From positions 3,448,265-3,512,264 of the forward strand of contig NZ_KB913017.1 in NCBI RefSeq assembly GCF_000383975.1: a stretch of 64,000 bases of DNA. The letters run 5' to 3'. Of the stretch, positions 9,265 to 19,233 are shown piece by piece. Position 1 is the stretch's first letter; every line of letters starts with the position of its first letter. This stretch comes from Natronorubrum tibetense GA33 (lineage in GTDB: Archaea > Halobacteriota > Halobacteria > Halobacteriales > Natrialbaceae). The notes beneath the pieces were generated by a model that ran no database searches, was not told the DNA's origin, and saw only the letters and a program-made list of their open reading frames with translations. The position numbers and the translations under genes were made by a program.

Positions 9265-9930
9265 ATGAGTACGATCGCAGAGCTGACGATCCCCGCGGAG
9301 GAGTTTGCCCTCCGGGAGTCGCTCGAGACCACGGATTCCGTCGGCGTCGAGATCGAGCGCGTGGTCGCGTACGACCCCGAGTACATTATGCCGTACGTCT
9401 GGTTCGACGGCGACGAATCGGCGCTGGAAGCGCTCCACGACGCGCTTGCGGACGACCCGAGCGTCGACGAGTACGAACTGCTTACCGACCTCGACGACGA
9501 GCGGCTCTACCGGCTGAGCTGGGTCGACGATGTCACCGTCATTATCCACCTGCTCACCGAGGAGCAGGCGACGATCCTGGATGCGAGCGTCGAGGAGACC
9601 CACTGGCGGTTTCGGGTGCTCTTCCCCGAACGCGATTCGCTCTCGAGCACGTACGACTTCGCGACCGAACACGGACTGACCGTCGATATCCGGAAGATCC
9701 ACCAACTCGAAGAGGACAGACACGGACTCTACGGCCTGACCGACGCCCAGTACGAGACGCTCGTCGAGGCCCTCGATCGCGGCTACTACCAGATTCCCCG
9801 CGACATGGATATGGAGGGGCTGTCGGACGAGCTCGACATCTCCCATCAGGCGCTCTCCGAACGACTCCGGCGCGCCCATCAGACGCTCGTCCAGGAAGCC
9901 ATCGACGTCGGAACCGACGACGAGCGGTAA
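9265..9930 (+). CDS. HTH_10 (Bat/bacterio-opsin-activator type) transcriptional regulator
   Basis: 221 residues. The N-terminal two thirds ([16 protein letters not shown], then [11 protein letters not shown]-like and [18 protein letters not shown] stretches) form the sensor-like region typical of small haloarchaeal Bat-family proteins. The C-terminal HTH_10 domain (about residues 160-212) contains [22 protein letters not shown] and the DNA-reading helix region [23 protein letters not shown] 9265 was chosen because the MSTIAELT start matches the paralog at 31202-31879, which begins MTTIAELT. A perfect inverted repeat lies just upstream. The ligand and target genes are unknown. Confidence 0.87.
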   Translation: MSTIAELTIPAEEFALRESLETTDSVGVEIERVVAYDPEYIMPYVWFDGDESALEALHDALADDPSVDEYELLTDLDDERLYRLSWVDDVTVIIHLLTEEQATILDASVEETHWRFRVLFPERDSLSSTYDFATEHGLTVDIRKIHQLEEDRHGLYGLTDAQYETLVEALDRGYYQIPRDMDMEGLSDELDISHQALSERLRRAHQTLVQEAIDVGTDDER

Positions 9931-10024
9931 TCGCGTGTTGCCGTGGCTCGAGCGGATTCTAATCGACCCGGCGGGGAAAGCGGTCGGCGCAAGAACTACC
10001 CGACCGACCGTCGAACGCTATCGT

Positions 10025-10249
10025 ATGGACGAGGACATGCTCGAGGACCAGCGCCGCCTCGTGGAACTTATCGAAGCAGAGGGCTGGGACGTGACGGATC
10101 TCGAGATTTCGGCGTACGATAGCCCGTGGGCCGACGAGGACGATCCCGAGGCGACGGTGACGATCACGGCACGAAAACCGTACGAGAGCAAGGATGGTGA
10201 TGGTAACACGGACGATGAAGACGACGACAACCCGTTTCGGTTGAAGTAA
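10025..10249 (+). CDS. Small acidic haloarchaeal protein
   Basis: 74 residues, starting MDEDMLEDQRRLVELIEAEGWDV, with a short alternating strand region (EATVTITARKPYES) and a very acidic tail ending DNPFRLK. The C-terminal half looks like a small alpha/beta domain. I do not recognise the family. The ATG at 10025 is preferred over the longer open frame from 9935, whose first 30 codons look non-coding. It lies between the Bat-type regulator and the TnpB element; the element inserted just downstream and did not disturb the gene. Confidence 0.65.
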   Translation: MDEDMLEDQRRLVELIEAEGWDVTDLEISAYDSPWADEDDPEATVTITARKPYESKDGDGNTDDEDDDNPFRLK

Positions 10250-10299
10250 CGTGGACGTGTACGGGACGACTTCGCTTCGGGCGACTCTCACACTGTGTT

Positions 10300-11712
<1,413 letters not shown>

Positions 11713-11955
11713 TTTCCGCCTTGCAGTCATTATGAAATTCGGACAGCGTATCCGGTTTTTGGGCCGTTTGCCGGCCTCGGTGGTGGAAACACCGGTTCGG
11801 CGCGAAGCTCCGTACAATTCATCTCGATCACGGTACTCGAACGCCGGTCACGAGGTTCCTTTTTTCGCCGTCGCCGGTCACTGGCCCCTCCATTTTCTCC
11901 GTTTCATTTCGGTCACTTCGAAAAAGGTATTGCTGTTTCGTGAGCAGCGCCGGTA

Positions 11956-12162
11956 ATGGATCAGGAGCCATCGACCACTCGAAGGGACGGGGACGGCGGC
12001 CGTACGACCCGGTCCCCCGAGTCGTCTTTCGTCGATAGCATCCTCGATGGCGAACGAAAGACCGTGACCGTCCTCGAGACGCTCGAGGAAGACGATACGT
12101 TCGACGAACTCGATCTATCGATCGCTCGCTCGATCGCGCGTAACTCCCTCCGCGACTCGTGA
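11956..12162 (+). CDS. Small acidic hypothetical protein
   Basis: 68 residues. The N-terminus is charged and disordered-looking (MDQEPSTTRRDGDGGRTTRSPESS); the C-terminal half can form a helix with LDGERKTVTVLETLEEDDTFDELDLSIARSIARNSLRDS. Acidic composition and GC-rich third codon positions support a real gene, but no family is recognised. An AT-rich stretch (TTCGAAAAAGG) 30-40 bp upstream could be a promoter. It is convergent with rtcB. Confidence 0.5.
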   Translation: MDQEPSTTRRDGDGGRTTRSPESSFVDSILDGERKTVTVLETLEEDDTFDELDLSIARSIARNSLRDS

Positions 12163-12279
12163 GACGATCTGCTGTACCTGTATTCTGGAGCGATCCCAGA
12201 ACGGATCGCGGTCGCTCCGGAACCGACAGACGGCGGTCCGTCTGCGGTGCTCCACGTCGTACCCGACATCAGCGCTCGA

Positions 12280-12342
12280 GCCTGAGGCAGTGATTCTCGA
12301 GTCCGCGGCAGTAACTCTCGAGTTCGAGGCAGTGCTCCCGTA
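12280..12342. repeat. Three imperfect 21-bp tandem repeats
   Basis: Three adjacent 21-bp units starting at 12280, 12301 and 12322 share the core G(A/C)GGCAGT followed by CTCGA. They lie in the non-coding gap downstream of rtcB. On the minus strand they would encode 7-residue repeats, but no credible gene covers them. Confidence 0.5.
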
Positions 12343-12374
12343 CGTATCGACCAAAGAGCGGTCCGGCGTTGCGG

Positions 12375-13847
12375 TCACCCCTTGATGTTACAGACGGGGT
12401 ACGTCCGCGCCACCCTGTCGCCGATGCCGAGTTCGTCCGAGACGCGGACGACCTCGTCGACGTCCTTGTAGACGCCCGGCGCCTCCTCGGCCACCGTCGC
12501 GCCCGACTGCGCTTTGACGTAGATCTGGTCCTGGTCCTCGAGTTCTTGCTGGACGTCACCGCCCCAAAACTCGTCTTTGGCCTGCGTGCGGCTCATCAGT
12601 CGCCCCGCGCCGTGGGCCGTCGAACCGAACGTGAGATCCATCGAATTCTCGCCCCCGCGAAGAATGTAGCTGCCGGCGCCCATGCTGCCGGGGATGATCA
12701 CCGGCTGACCGACGTCGCGGTACGCGTTCGGCACTTCTGGGTGGCCCGCGGGGAACGCGCGGGTGGCACCCTTGCGGTGGACGTAGAGTTCGCGCTCGGT
12801 CCCCTCGTCGTCGACGACGTGCGTCTCCTTTTTGGCGATGTTGTGCGCCACGTCGTACAGCAGATCCATCTCCATTTCCTGCCAGGAGCGGTCGAAGACC
12901 CGCTCGAAGACCTGCCGCGTGCGGTGCATGATCAGCTGGCGGTTGACCCACGCGAAGTTGATCGCCGCGTTCATCGCGCCGTAGTAGTCCTCGGCGAGCT
13001 GCGAGCCCGCGGGCGCGGCTGCAAGCTCCCTATCCGGAAGTTGGTCGAGGAGCCCCTGGTGTTGCTTCTCAATCTTGCGCAGGTAGTCGTTACACGTCTG
13101 GTGGCCTAATCCGCGCGAGCCGCAGTGGATGAGGACGACGATCTGGTCCTCTTCAAGGCCGTACGCTGTGCCCACGTCACCGTCGAAGACGTCGGTGACG
13201 CGCTGGACCTCGAGGAAGTGATTGCCCGAGCCGAGCGAGCCGATCTGGTTCTTCCCGCGATCCTTGGCCTTTTGGCTCACTTTCTCCGGGTCCGCGCCCT
13301 CGCGCATTCCCTCGTCCTCGCAGTGGAGCAGGTCTTCTTCGACGGCGTGGCCGTTCTCGAGGGCCCAGTCGACGCCGCGAGCGAGGATCTCGTCGACGGT
13401 GTCGACGCCGGCTTCGACGATGCCGCCGCCGCCGAGACCTGAGGGAACGTTGGCAAATAGCGAGTCAACGAGCTCCCGCTCGTTGCCCTGGAGCTCGTCG
13501 TAAGTCAGGTTCGTCCGCATCATCCGGACGCCGCAATTGATGTCGTAGCCGACCGCTCCCGGCGAAATACAGCCGTTTTCGGCGTCCAGTGCCCCGACCC
13601 CGCCGACCGGAAAGCCGTAGCCCTGGTGGCCGTCGGGCATACAGATCGCGTAGTTGGTAATTCCGGGCAGGTGGGTCGTGTTTTTGAGCTGCTGGAGCGT
13701 CTTGTCGTCCTGGATCTGCTCGAGGAGCGCCTCGCTCGCGAACACTCGCGCGGGGACGCGCATCTCGCCCTCCTGTGGGATCTCCCAGACGTACTCACGC
13801 ACTTGCTCGAGCGTGATGCCGTCGGCGTCGAACGTGGTGTTGCTCAT
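12375..13847 (-). CDS. rtcB: RNA-splicing ligase RtcB
   Basis: 490-residue GTP- and Mn-dependent ligase that joins a 2',3'-cyclic phosphate (or 3'-phosphate) end to a 5'-OH, needed for tRNA exon ligation in archaea. Family motifs are all seen: PDGHQGYGFPVGGV, the metal-binding YDINCGVRMMRT with Asp102 and Cys105, GSLGSGNHFLEVQ, HCGSRGLGHQ, and the guanylylated histidine in HGAGRLMSRTQA. No intein is present although some archaeal RtcBs carry one. The ATG at 13847 is preferred; a GTG two codons upstream is possible. Its activator archease is encoded 1 kb away on the same strand (14863-15354), which supports the assignment. Confidence 0.96.
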   Translation of the reverse strand: MSNTTFDADGITLEQVREYVWEIPQEGEMRVPARVFASEALLEQIQDDKTLQQLKNTTHLPGITNYAICMPDGHQGYGFPVGGVGALDAENGCISPGAVGYDINCGVRMMRTNLTYDELQGNERELVDSLFANVPSGLGGGGIVEAGVDTVDEILARGVDWALENGHAVEEDLLHCEDEGMREGADPEKVSQKAKDRGKNQIGSLGSGNHFLEVQRVTDVFDGDVGTAYGLEEDQIVVLIHCGSRGLGHQTCNDYLRKIEKQHQGLLDQLPDRELAAAPAGSQLAEDYYGAMNAAINFAWVNRQLIMHRTRQVFERVFDRSWQEMEMDLLYDVAHNIAKKETHVVDDEGTERELYVHRKGATRAFPAGHPEVPNAYRDVGQPVIIPGSMGAGSYILRGGENSMDLTFGSTAHGAGRLMSRTQAKDEFWGGDVQQELEDQDQIYVKAQSGATVAEEAPGVYKDVDEVVRVSDELGIGDRVARTYPVCNIKG

Positions 13848-14020
13848 ACGCACAACTCGACGCCGGACAGTGAAAGAAGTTCGTCTCTGGCACCGCCGTC
13901 GCGAGTCGGGATCGCTGTCGCCGGACGGTCGAAACCGATCTCGAGCGATCGATACACGGCGGCGCAGTCGCCGTTTGATCGCCCCATCCGTATTTGGTCG
14001 TCCCTCGAGTTGGGAGGCGT

Positions 14021-14464
14021 ATGAAGCGACGAACGGCGCTCGCGGCTGTGGCGACTGGCGGACTCAGCCTCGTTGCCGGCTGTCTCGGTCGGCTTCCGCT
14101 CGTCGGTTCGAGCGTACAGACGGAGTTCGAACTCGTCGATCCCGAACTCGAGGTCGAGGACGACCCGGACGTGAGGGTCGACGACGATACGGTCACGGTT
14201 TTGGGAACGGTCGAGTACGCCTCGAGCGAGTGCGGCACGGTCGATCTGGCACACGCCGAGTACGAGGCCTCACAGGACCGACTGGACGTGCTCGTCGTCG
14301 CCGCGGACGACGGCGGCGGCCTCGGCGGGTGTACGGACGATATCGTCCAGACGGGCTATCGCCTCGAGGCCGCGGTCGACGGGCGGCTTCGCCGCGTCTC
14401 GGCGACCGAACATCACGTCTTCGGCGACACGTACTCGACGTCCGTCGACGGACTCGACCGGTGA
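14021..14464 (+). CDS. Small haloarchaeal lipoprotein
   Basis: 147 residues. The N-terminus MKRRTALAAVATGGLSLVAGC has a twin-arginine-like KRR start, a hydrophobic core and a lipobox LVAGC, so the mature protein is probably lipid-anchored outside the membrane. The mature part is acidic and beta-rich (FELVDPELEVEDDPDVRVDDDTVTVLGTV-like alternation) with two further cysteines, at SSECGTVD and GLGGCTDD, that could form a disulphide. No family is recognised. It lies between rtcB (divergent) and the frameshifted membrane gene (convergent). Confidence 0.78.
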   Translation: MKRRTALAAVATGGLSLVAGCLGRLPLVGSSVQTEFELVDPELEVEDDPDVRVDDDTVTVLGTVEYASSECGTVDLAHAEYEASQDRLDVLVVAADDGGGLGGCTDDIVQTGYRLEAAVDGRLRRVSATEHHVFGDTYSTSVDGLDR

Positions 14465-14474
14465 GACGTGCGCG

Positions 14475-14797
14475 TCACTCGGTGCTGGTCGCGAGGGTCT
14501 CCACGTGCTCGTCGGCGTCCGTCGCGACTCGCTCGAGGTGGCCGTCGACGGCGTACGGATCGCCACCCGTGATGAGCAAGACGGAGGCCATCCCGAACAG
14601 CACGCCGTGGGCGAGCACGGGATCGTCCGGGAGCGCGAACAGCGTGAGCGTGAAGATCGCGATCGCCGTTCCGGCGCTGGCGCGGGTGAACAGTTCGGCG
14701 ATCAGCGCCGGGGTGGCGATGCTCGCGGCGAAAAATTCCGAAACTCGGCGGCATCTCTGATCCAGTCTCGAGAGTACCGTAGCGAGCGTGAAAACAC
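14475..14797 (-). pseudogene. Small membrane protein gene interrupted by a frameshift in a T5 tract
   Basis: Two reading frames on the minus strand join at the A5 run 14731-14735 (T5 on the coding strand). From a GTG at 14797 the first frame reads MFSRSLRYSRDWIRDAAEF. One extra T would continue it as FFAASIATPALIAELFTRAS, followed by two hydrophobic helices and an acidic tail ending in a stop at 14475. The second frame has no usable start codon of its own. The joined protein would be about 107 residues with two membrane segments. This is either a recent pseudogene, a slippage site or a homopolymer sequencing error. Family not recognised. Confidence 0.62.
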
Positions 14798-14862
14798 GTC
14801 TGCCGTCCAGTTGTGCGTACGAATCGGCGTTTCAGGGCGGATGAGTTCGAAGACCGAGAAGA

Positions 14863-15354
14863 TCAAACGTCGAAGACGACGTACGCCTCCCAGTCGCCCT
14901 CGTCGGACGCTCCGGCATCGACTCGCTCGAGACGCATCTCCGAGTAGGTCACGGCCTTCACCTCACGGGCGTCGATCTCGTCGAGCGGAACACCGCGAGT
15001 ACTGGCCTCTAGGGTCCACTCGGTCTCGTCAGCACCCGCTGTCCCGGTCCCCGCACCGTTTTCGCCGGACGGCTCGATTCGCTCGACGCGGTGGCCGACC
15101 GGCAACGCCGCTCGCACGTCCCGTTCGTAGATCAGTTCGTCAAGGTAATCGAACAGCAACGCCTCGCGGCTCTCCGCGCTTACGGAGAGCGAAAAGCGGT
15201 CTCCAGTCTCGGCGGGAACGTCGTCGGCCGAGGCGGCCGCGAGCCCGTTGGCGACCGCGGCGAAGACGGCCTCGAGCGTGTCCCCGGTCGCGGCAACCGC
15301 GATGTCGGCCGTGTGATCGCGGAGTTCGAATCGTCCGCCCTGCGTTCCTGTCAT
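14863..15354 (-). CDS. Archease, RtcB activator
   Basis: 163 residues. Archease promotes RtcB guanylylation and turnover. The sequence has the N-terminal HTADIAVAATGDTLEAVFAAVANGL segment with the conserved His-x2-Asp, the central LLFDYLDELIYERD, and the C-terminal ending VKAVTYSEMRLERV...EAYVVFDV, all characteristic of the family. An acidic haloarchaeal insert (ENGAGTGTAGADE) sits in the middle. It is encoded about 1 kb upstream of rtcB on the same strand but separated by a gene of opposite orientation, so the two are linked but probably not in one transcript. Confidence 0.93.
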   Translation of the reverse strand: MTGTQGGRFELRDHTADIAVAATGDTLEAVFAAVANGLAAASADDVPAETGDRFSLSVSAESREALLFDYLDELIYERDVRAALPVGHRVERIEPSGENGAGTGTAGADETEWTLEASTRGVPLDEIDAREVKAVTYSEMRLERVDAGASDEGDWEAYVVFDV

Positions 15355-15572
15355 CAGTTGCTGGCTACGACTTCGACCACGGGGAAGGTATGCCCGTCGG
15401 TTTCGTTGCGCAGGATTTTATCCGATTGCGTTCTCATCGGCAGGTGATCCCATCGATGCATACTGGTCGACGGGCGATCACCTGATCGGTTCTCGAAGCG
15501 GGTCACTCGTCTGACGATACGAATCGCCGAGTGCCGGTGGAATTATATTGACGACGATGGTAGGGTGAAACA

Positions 15573-16049
15573 GTGAGCGTCAACATCGACAGCTGCGTCG
15601 TCACGCCGGGGAGTGACGACTACGTCGACGAAGCCTGGCAGCTCAAAGAGGAGATCAACGAGCGGGAAGGCGTCCTCAAACAGCGCCACAATTTCTTCTC
15701 CGACGCGTACCGTCGGTCGACGGTCCACTGTTACGTCCGAGAGGGTGAGCTGATCGGATTCGCGGCCGTTCGACGCGACGGTTACATTCTCTTTCTGGCG
15801 GTCTCCCCGGAGCTCCGCGGTGAGGGAATCGGCAAACAGCTCGTCGCCCGCGTCGCCGAAGATCACGACACGATCACGTGCCACGCCCGGACGAGCAACG
15901 AGAACGCCCTCCAGTTCTACGAACACCTCGGCTTCGAGATTAAACGCCGTATCGACGACTACTACGAGGACGGCGGCGACGCCTACTACCTGAAACTCGG
16001 CTCCGACGTCGGCATCACCGACAAGATTTCGGAACTGATGCGTCGGTAG
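15573..16049 (+). CDS. GNAT family N-acetyltransferase
   Basis: 158 residues, GTG start. The acetyl-CoA binding motif A is clear: YILFLAVSPELRGEGIGKQLVARV (Q/RxxGxG/A). It is followed by motif B, TSNENALQFYEHLGFEIKRR. The N-terminus (VTPGSDDYVDEAWQLKEEINEREGVLKQR) suits the variable substrate-binding part. The C-terminus resembles protein N-terminal or small-molecule acetyltransferases, but the substrate cannot be told from the sequence. It stands alone after a promoter-like AATTATATTG at 15541. Confidence 0.87.
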   Translation: MSVNIDSCVVTPGSDDYVDEAWQLKEEINEREGVLKQRHNFFSDAYRRSTVHCYVREGELIGFAAVRRDGYILFLAVSPELRGEGIGKQLVARVAEDHDTITCHARTSNENALQFYEHLGFEIKRRIDDYYEDGGDAYYLKLGSDVGITDKISELMRR

Positions 16050-16421
16050 AGCGGCCGTTTTTCCGTCCGGGTCAACCGGAGATCGCTCTCGTATCTGGGT
16101 CCGGCAGCGCTCAGAGGGTGCCATCTCCTCGGCGATCCGGTCGATAATCTCGCCGCACTCGGGCTCGAGGTCGCCGTCGAGTTCCGTGATAGGGCGTTTT
16201 CTCCGCGAGCGCGTTTTCTCCGCGAACGTGTCGAGAATCATCGTTCGGACGGTTCGTCGACGGCGCTCGAGACGTTCCCGTTCCGGATCGCGATATCTTC
16301 GACCGTGACGTCCGACGTGAGGCCGGCCATCGTGGGGTGATCCGGAGCAGACTCGTACCCGTCGTTCAGCGGAACGGCCACGAGGACCAAGGCGTATGTC
16401 CCGTGCCAACCTAACACACCC

Positions 16422-17213
16422 ATGACTGAGCACGGGGTAACGGTCGAGACTAGTTCACTCCAGCGTCGAGGCACCGTCGACTACATGCGAATGGCCGGTC
16501 GGCGGAGTACCGTTCACGGACTCGTCGAGGTCGACGTCACCGAGGCGAAACGGCGCATTCGCGACCGGGAATCGAACACGGGAGAGCGTCTCTCGTTCAC
16601 GGCGTTTCTCGTGTGCTGTCTGGCTCGAGCCATCGAAGCCCATCCGCACGTTCAGGCGTACCGAGACTGGCGAGGTCGGACCGTCCAGTTCGACGACGTC
16701 GACGTGAACGTCCTCGTCGAACGGCAGATAGACGGCGAACAGATCGGGGTTCCACACGTCATCAGGGCAGCCAATCGGCGTTCACTGCAGTCGATCCACG
16801 ACGAGATACGAGCGGCCCAGACGGATCCGGACGACGGACGACAGACGGGAATGGCCGCTCTGGGTCTCCGGTTACCCGGCCCCATCCGGCGGCAGTTGTG
16901 GCGTCTTCCGCAGCTGTTTCCCCGGCGGTGGAAACGCATCGCGGGCACCGTCGCCGTAACGTCCGTCGGAATGTTCGGTACCGGCGGCGGCTGGGGCGTT
17001 AGCCCGACGAACTATACCCTCCAGCTCACGGTCGGCGGAATCGAACGGAAGCCGGGGATCGTCGACGACGAAATCGTCCCTCGAGAGTTCCTGAGCCTCA
17101 CAGTGACGTTCGACCACGATGTCGTCGACGGTGCACCCGCTGCCCGGTTCGTCCAGCGGTTGGCGGAGCGCATCGAAGCGGCCGACGGGATCGAAACGGA
17201 ACTCGAGTCCTAG
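16422..17213 (+). CDS. Stand-alone 2-oxoacid dehydrogenase E2-type acyltransferase domain protein
   Basis: 263 residues corresponding to the catalytic domain of dihydrolipoamide acyltransferases (chloramphenicol acetyltransferase fold) without the lipoyl and E1/E3-binding domains. The start YMRMAGRRSTVHGLVEVDVTEAKRR matches the first strand/helix, VNVLVERQIDGEQIGVPHVIR the middle, and TVTFDHDVVDGAPAARFVQRL carries the catalytic His and Asp (HDVVDG). The CCLARAIEAHPHVQAYRD stretch also fits. Proteins of this kind occur in haloarchaea apart from dehydrogenase operons, and the substrate is unknown. No E1 or E3 gene is nearby. The region just after 17213 has no gene. Confidence 0.83.
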   Translation: MTEHGVTVETSSLQRRGTVDYMRMAGRRSTVHGLVEVDVTEAKRRIRDRESNTGERLSFTAFLVCCLARAIEAHPHVQAYRDWRGRTVQFDDVDVNVLVERQIDGEQIGVPHVIRAANRRSLQSIHDEIRAAQTDPDDGRQTGMAALGLRLPGPIRRQLWRLPQLFPRRWKRIAGTVAVTSVGMFGTGGGWGVSPTNYTLQLTVGGIERKPGIVDDEIVPREFLSLTVTFDHDVVDGAPAARFVQRLAERIEAADGIETELES

Positions 17214-17357
17214 TGATCCGGATCCATCGAGCGCGCCTGACGACCGGCCGATGTCGACAGGGACCCGAAAACGAGTCGTTGCGACGGTTCGATACCGGCG
17301 AGATCGATCCATCACAGTTTACGGACCGCAGTCGGCTGGCGGGCAGCGAAGCGCAGA

Positions 17358-18050
17358 TCAGTCCGATACGGAGACGCCGCCGAACGCGGCGAAGCCGGTA
17401 ACCACGAGATCGAGTTCGTCGTGACCCCCCTCACGGCGTGGCCGATCGTCGGCGGCTCCGCCCAGTACTGGGAGGACATCCATCCGTACGTTCCAATCGC
17501 GAGGGACGATGATATCGACCCCGCCGAACAGCGCGACGGCGTTGATCTGTGCCGGTCGGCTCTCGATCTCCGTATCGCGAAGATCGAGTTCGGTGCCGCC
17601 GAAAATGGCCGTCAGATCGGCACCGGCGAACGTCCTCGAGGTGTTTCGCTTCTCGACGCCGCCGAACGCGGCGAACGCGGACGTGAAGGCGTCGTCGGTC
17701 GCACGAACCCGCGATCGGAACTGGCCGGTGATGATCGAGAGACCGAAGGCAATCACGAACACCGGCCAGAAGACGACGACCTGGTCGACGGTCGCGTACT
17801 CGAGTGTGACCAGTTGCCACGCGCCGGCGACGCCGATCAGGACGATCGGACCGACGATATTGCGAAATCGGCTCTGGACGAGCGCCCAAACGCCGACGAC
17901 GACGAACAGCGACGGGACGTAAACCAGCAGGCTCTGGGTCGGCGAAACGCCGGTCGTCTCGAGTAAGAGCAGGACGCCTAGCAGGACCACTAATGCTCCG
18001 AGGAGGAGTTGGCTGGTCGGAAGCCGACGGGAGGAGAGTGACGTAGGCAT
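17358..18050 (-). CDS. LiaF/LiaI-like membrane protein
   Basis: 230 residues. Four hydrophobic segments in the first half (about residues 14-32, 38-56, 62-80, 88-105) are followed by a soluble beta-rich domain with glycine turns FAAFGGVEKRN, LTAIFGGTELDLRD, AVALFGGVDIIVPRDWNV and FAAFGGVSVSD. This repeated FGG(V/T) pattern is that of the C-terminal domain of LiaF-type cell-envelope stress proteins. ATG 18050 was chosen because the upstream extension is not hydrophobic or family-like. It is divergent from the membrane protein at 18201. The archaeal role is unknown; bacterial LiaF represses an envelope-stress response. Confidence 0.8.
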   Translation of the reverse strand: MPTSLSSRRLPTSQLLLGALVVLLGVLLLLETTGVSPTQSLLVYVPSLFVVVGVWALVQSRFRNIVGPIVLIGVAGAWQLVTLEYATVDQVVVFWPVFVIAFGLSIITGQFRSRVRATDDAFTSAFAAFGGVEKRNTSRTFAGADLTAIFGGTELDLRDTEIESRPAQINAVALFGGVDIIVPRDWNVRMDVLPVLGGAADDRPRREGGHDELDLVVTGFAAFGGVSVSD

Positions 18051-18200
18051 ACAACTAGCTACGTCGCGGATGGAGAAATAGCCGTAGTACGTTTCTTCGT
18101 TGTCAGGAAATCGATTCCGAAATGAGTAGCCAGTAATGGTGACCGTGCCCGTGGCAATAACACGGTTCCCAATGATAACTGTGCGAATTGACACGAGTCT

Positions 18201-18581
18201 ATGGCCGGATACCTCACGTCCCTGTTCGCGTTCGTCCTCGTGGCCCACGGACTCGTCCACTTGCTCGGGGTCGCGGTGTACCTCGAGCTCGCGACGGTCG
18301 CTGACTTGCCCTACAAGACGACGTTGCTCGGTGGTGCGATCGACGTGGGCGATAGCGGGATGCGAATCTATGGCCTCCTCTGTGGGGTTGCCGCCGTCGG
18401 GTTCGTCGCGTCGGCTGGCGCGCTTCTCGTCGACTGGCACTCGTGGCGGCGGCTGTTGGTCGCGGTGACGCTGTTTTCACTGGGACTGACGATACTCGAC
18501 TGGACGGTCGCGTCCGCCGGTATTGCCGTTAATCTGATTATTCTGGCCGTTCTCGTCGCAGACATTTGGAATTTGGTCTGA
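18201..18581 (+). CDS. Four-helix integral membrane protein
   Basis: 126 residues with four hydrophobic segments: residues 5-25 (LTSLFAFVLVAHGLVHLLG), 53-75, 83-100 and 104-122. A conserved-looking AHGLVHLLG motif with two histidines in the first helix resembles small membrane proteins found in both archaea and bacteria. No enzymatic motif was identified. ATG 18201 has no longer alternative in frame. An AT-containing promoter could lie in the 150-bp divergent region shared with the LiaF-like gene. Function unknown. Confidence 0.72.
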   Translation: MAGYLTSLFAFVLVAHGLVHLLGVAVYLELATVADLPYKTTLLGGAIDVGDSGMRIYGLLCGVAAVGFVASAGALLVDWHSWRRLLVAVTLFSLGLTILDWTVASAGIAVNLIILAVLVADIWNLV

Positions 18582-18790
18582 TGGACGACAACCGCCGACG
18601 AACGGGACGGTGGCCGGCAATTCTATATCGACCATCACGGCGACAACGGCGACTTCGGTCGCCAGGTGGGGTTGAAACAGCGTTATTCGTCGGTCGAAAA
18701 GATAGCCGAGGGGGACGGTCCCGTACCATCGCGAGTCGCGGAACAGGCGATCGAGCGTGCAGGGCACCAATACCGTCGGCGTTTTACGTC

Positions 18791-19120
18791 TCACTCCGCT
18801 TCGTCGCCGAGTAGGTGCCTGAACGCGACGTACAACACGGCGAACATCACGATGAAGACTAGCAACCCCTGAACGGCCATCGTGAGCCGGCTTTTGTCGC
18901 CGGTATCGGATTCCTCGTCAACGGTCAGTTTGTCGTCCGCAGTCGGCTCGTCGTCGCGTCGTTCGTCGAGCGGTTCACCGATCGTCTCGCCGACGGCCTC
19001 GAGAATGGGGTCACGTAACGGCGTCTCCAGTCCGGCGCGCACCGCTTCCGAGACGAACAGTTGGATCAGGTCGTTCTCCAGGTCGGCGTCGTCGAGTACC
19101 GTATCGAGTGACGGAGCCAT
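18791..19120 (-). CDS. C-terminally membrane-anchored acidic protein
   Basis: 109 residues. The N-terminal 65 residues are acidic and helical (LDTVLDDADLENDLIQLFVSEAVRAGL, then LEAVGETIGEPLDERRDDE). A single hydrophobic helix near the C-terminus (LTMAVQGLLVFIVMFAVLYVAF) would anchor it with the N-terminus in the cytoplasm. The ATG giving MAPSLDTVL was chosen; an upstream in-frame start adds only MYSRDRP. Its family is not recognised. It converges with nothing and is followed by YqjF on the same strand. Confidence 0.68.
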   Translation of the reverse strand: MAPSLDTVLDDADLENDLIQLFVSEAVRAGLETPLRDPILEAVGETIGEPLDERRDDEPTADDKLTVDEESDTGDKSRLTMAVQGLLVFIVMFAVLYVAFRHLLGDEAE

Positions 19121-19233
19121 TGGTCTGTCACGTGAGTACACTGTGCAGTCGGATAACTGTTAACCGAGAGGTCGGATCGTGAGGCGCCTGGCGGCCACTG
19201 ATTCGATCTCACGCTCGAATCGACGCTCGCGCG

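Noticed and set aside
16238-16423. Minus-strand frame MGVLGWHGTYALVL... with a 4-bp overlap to a second frame at 16241
   Set aside because: It starts on the same CATG as the well-supported E2-type gene, so the two promoters would lie inside each other's coding region, and the second frame runs 170 codons antisense to the GNAT gene.
18582-18815. Open frame continuing in frame after the stop at 18579 (FGRQVGLKQRYSSVEKIAEG)
   Set aside because: Has coding-like third positions but no start codon of its own and no acidic character; read-through or a small gene cannot be supported.
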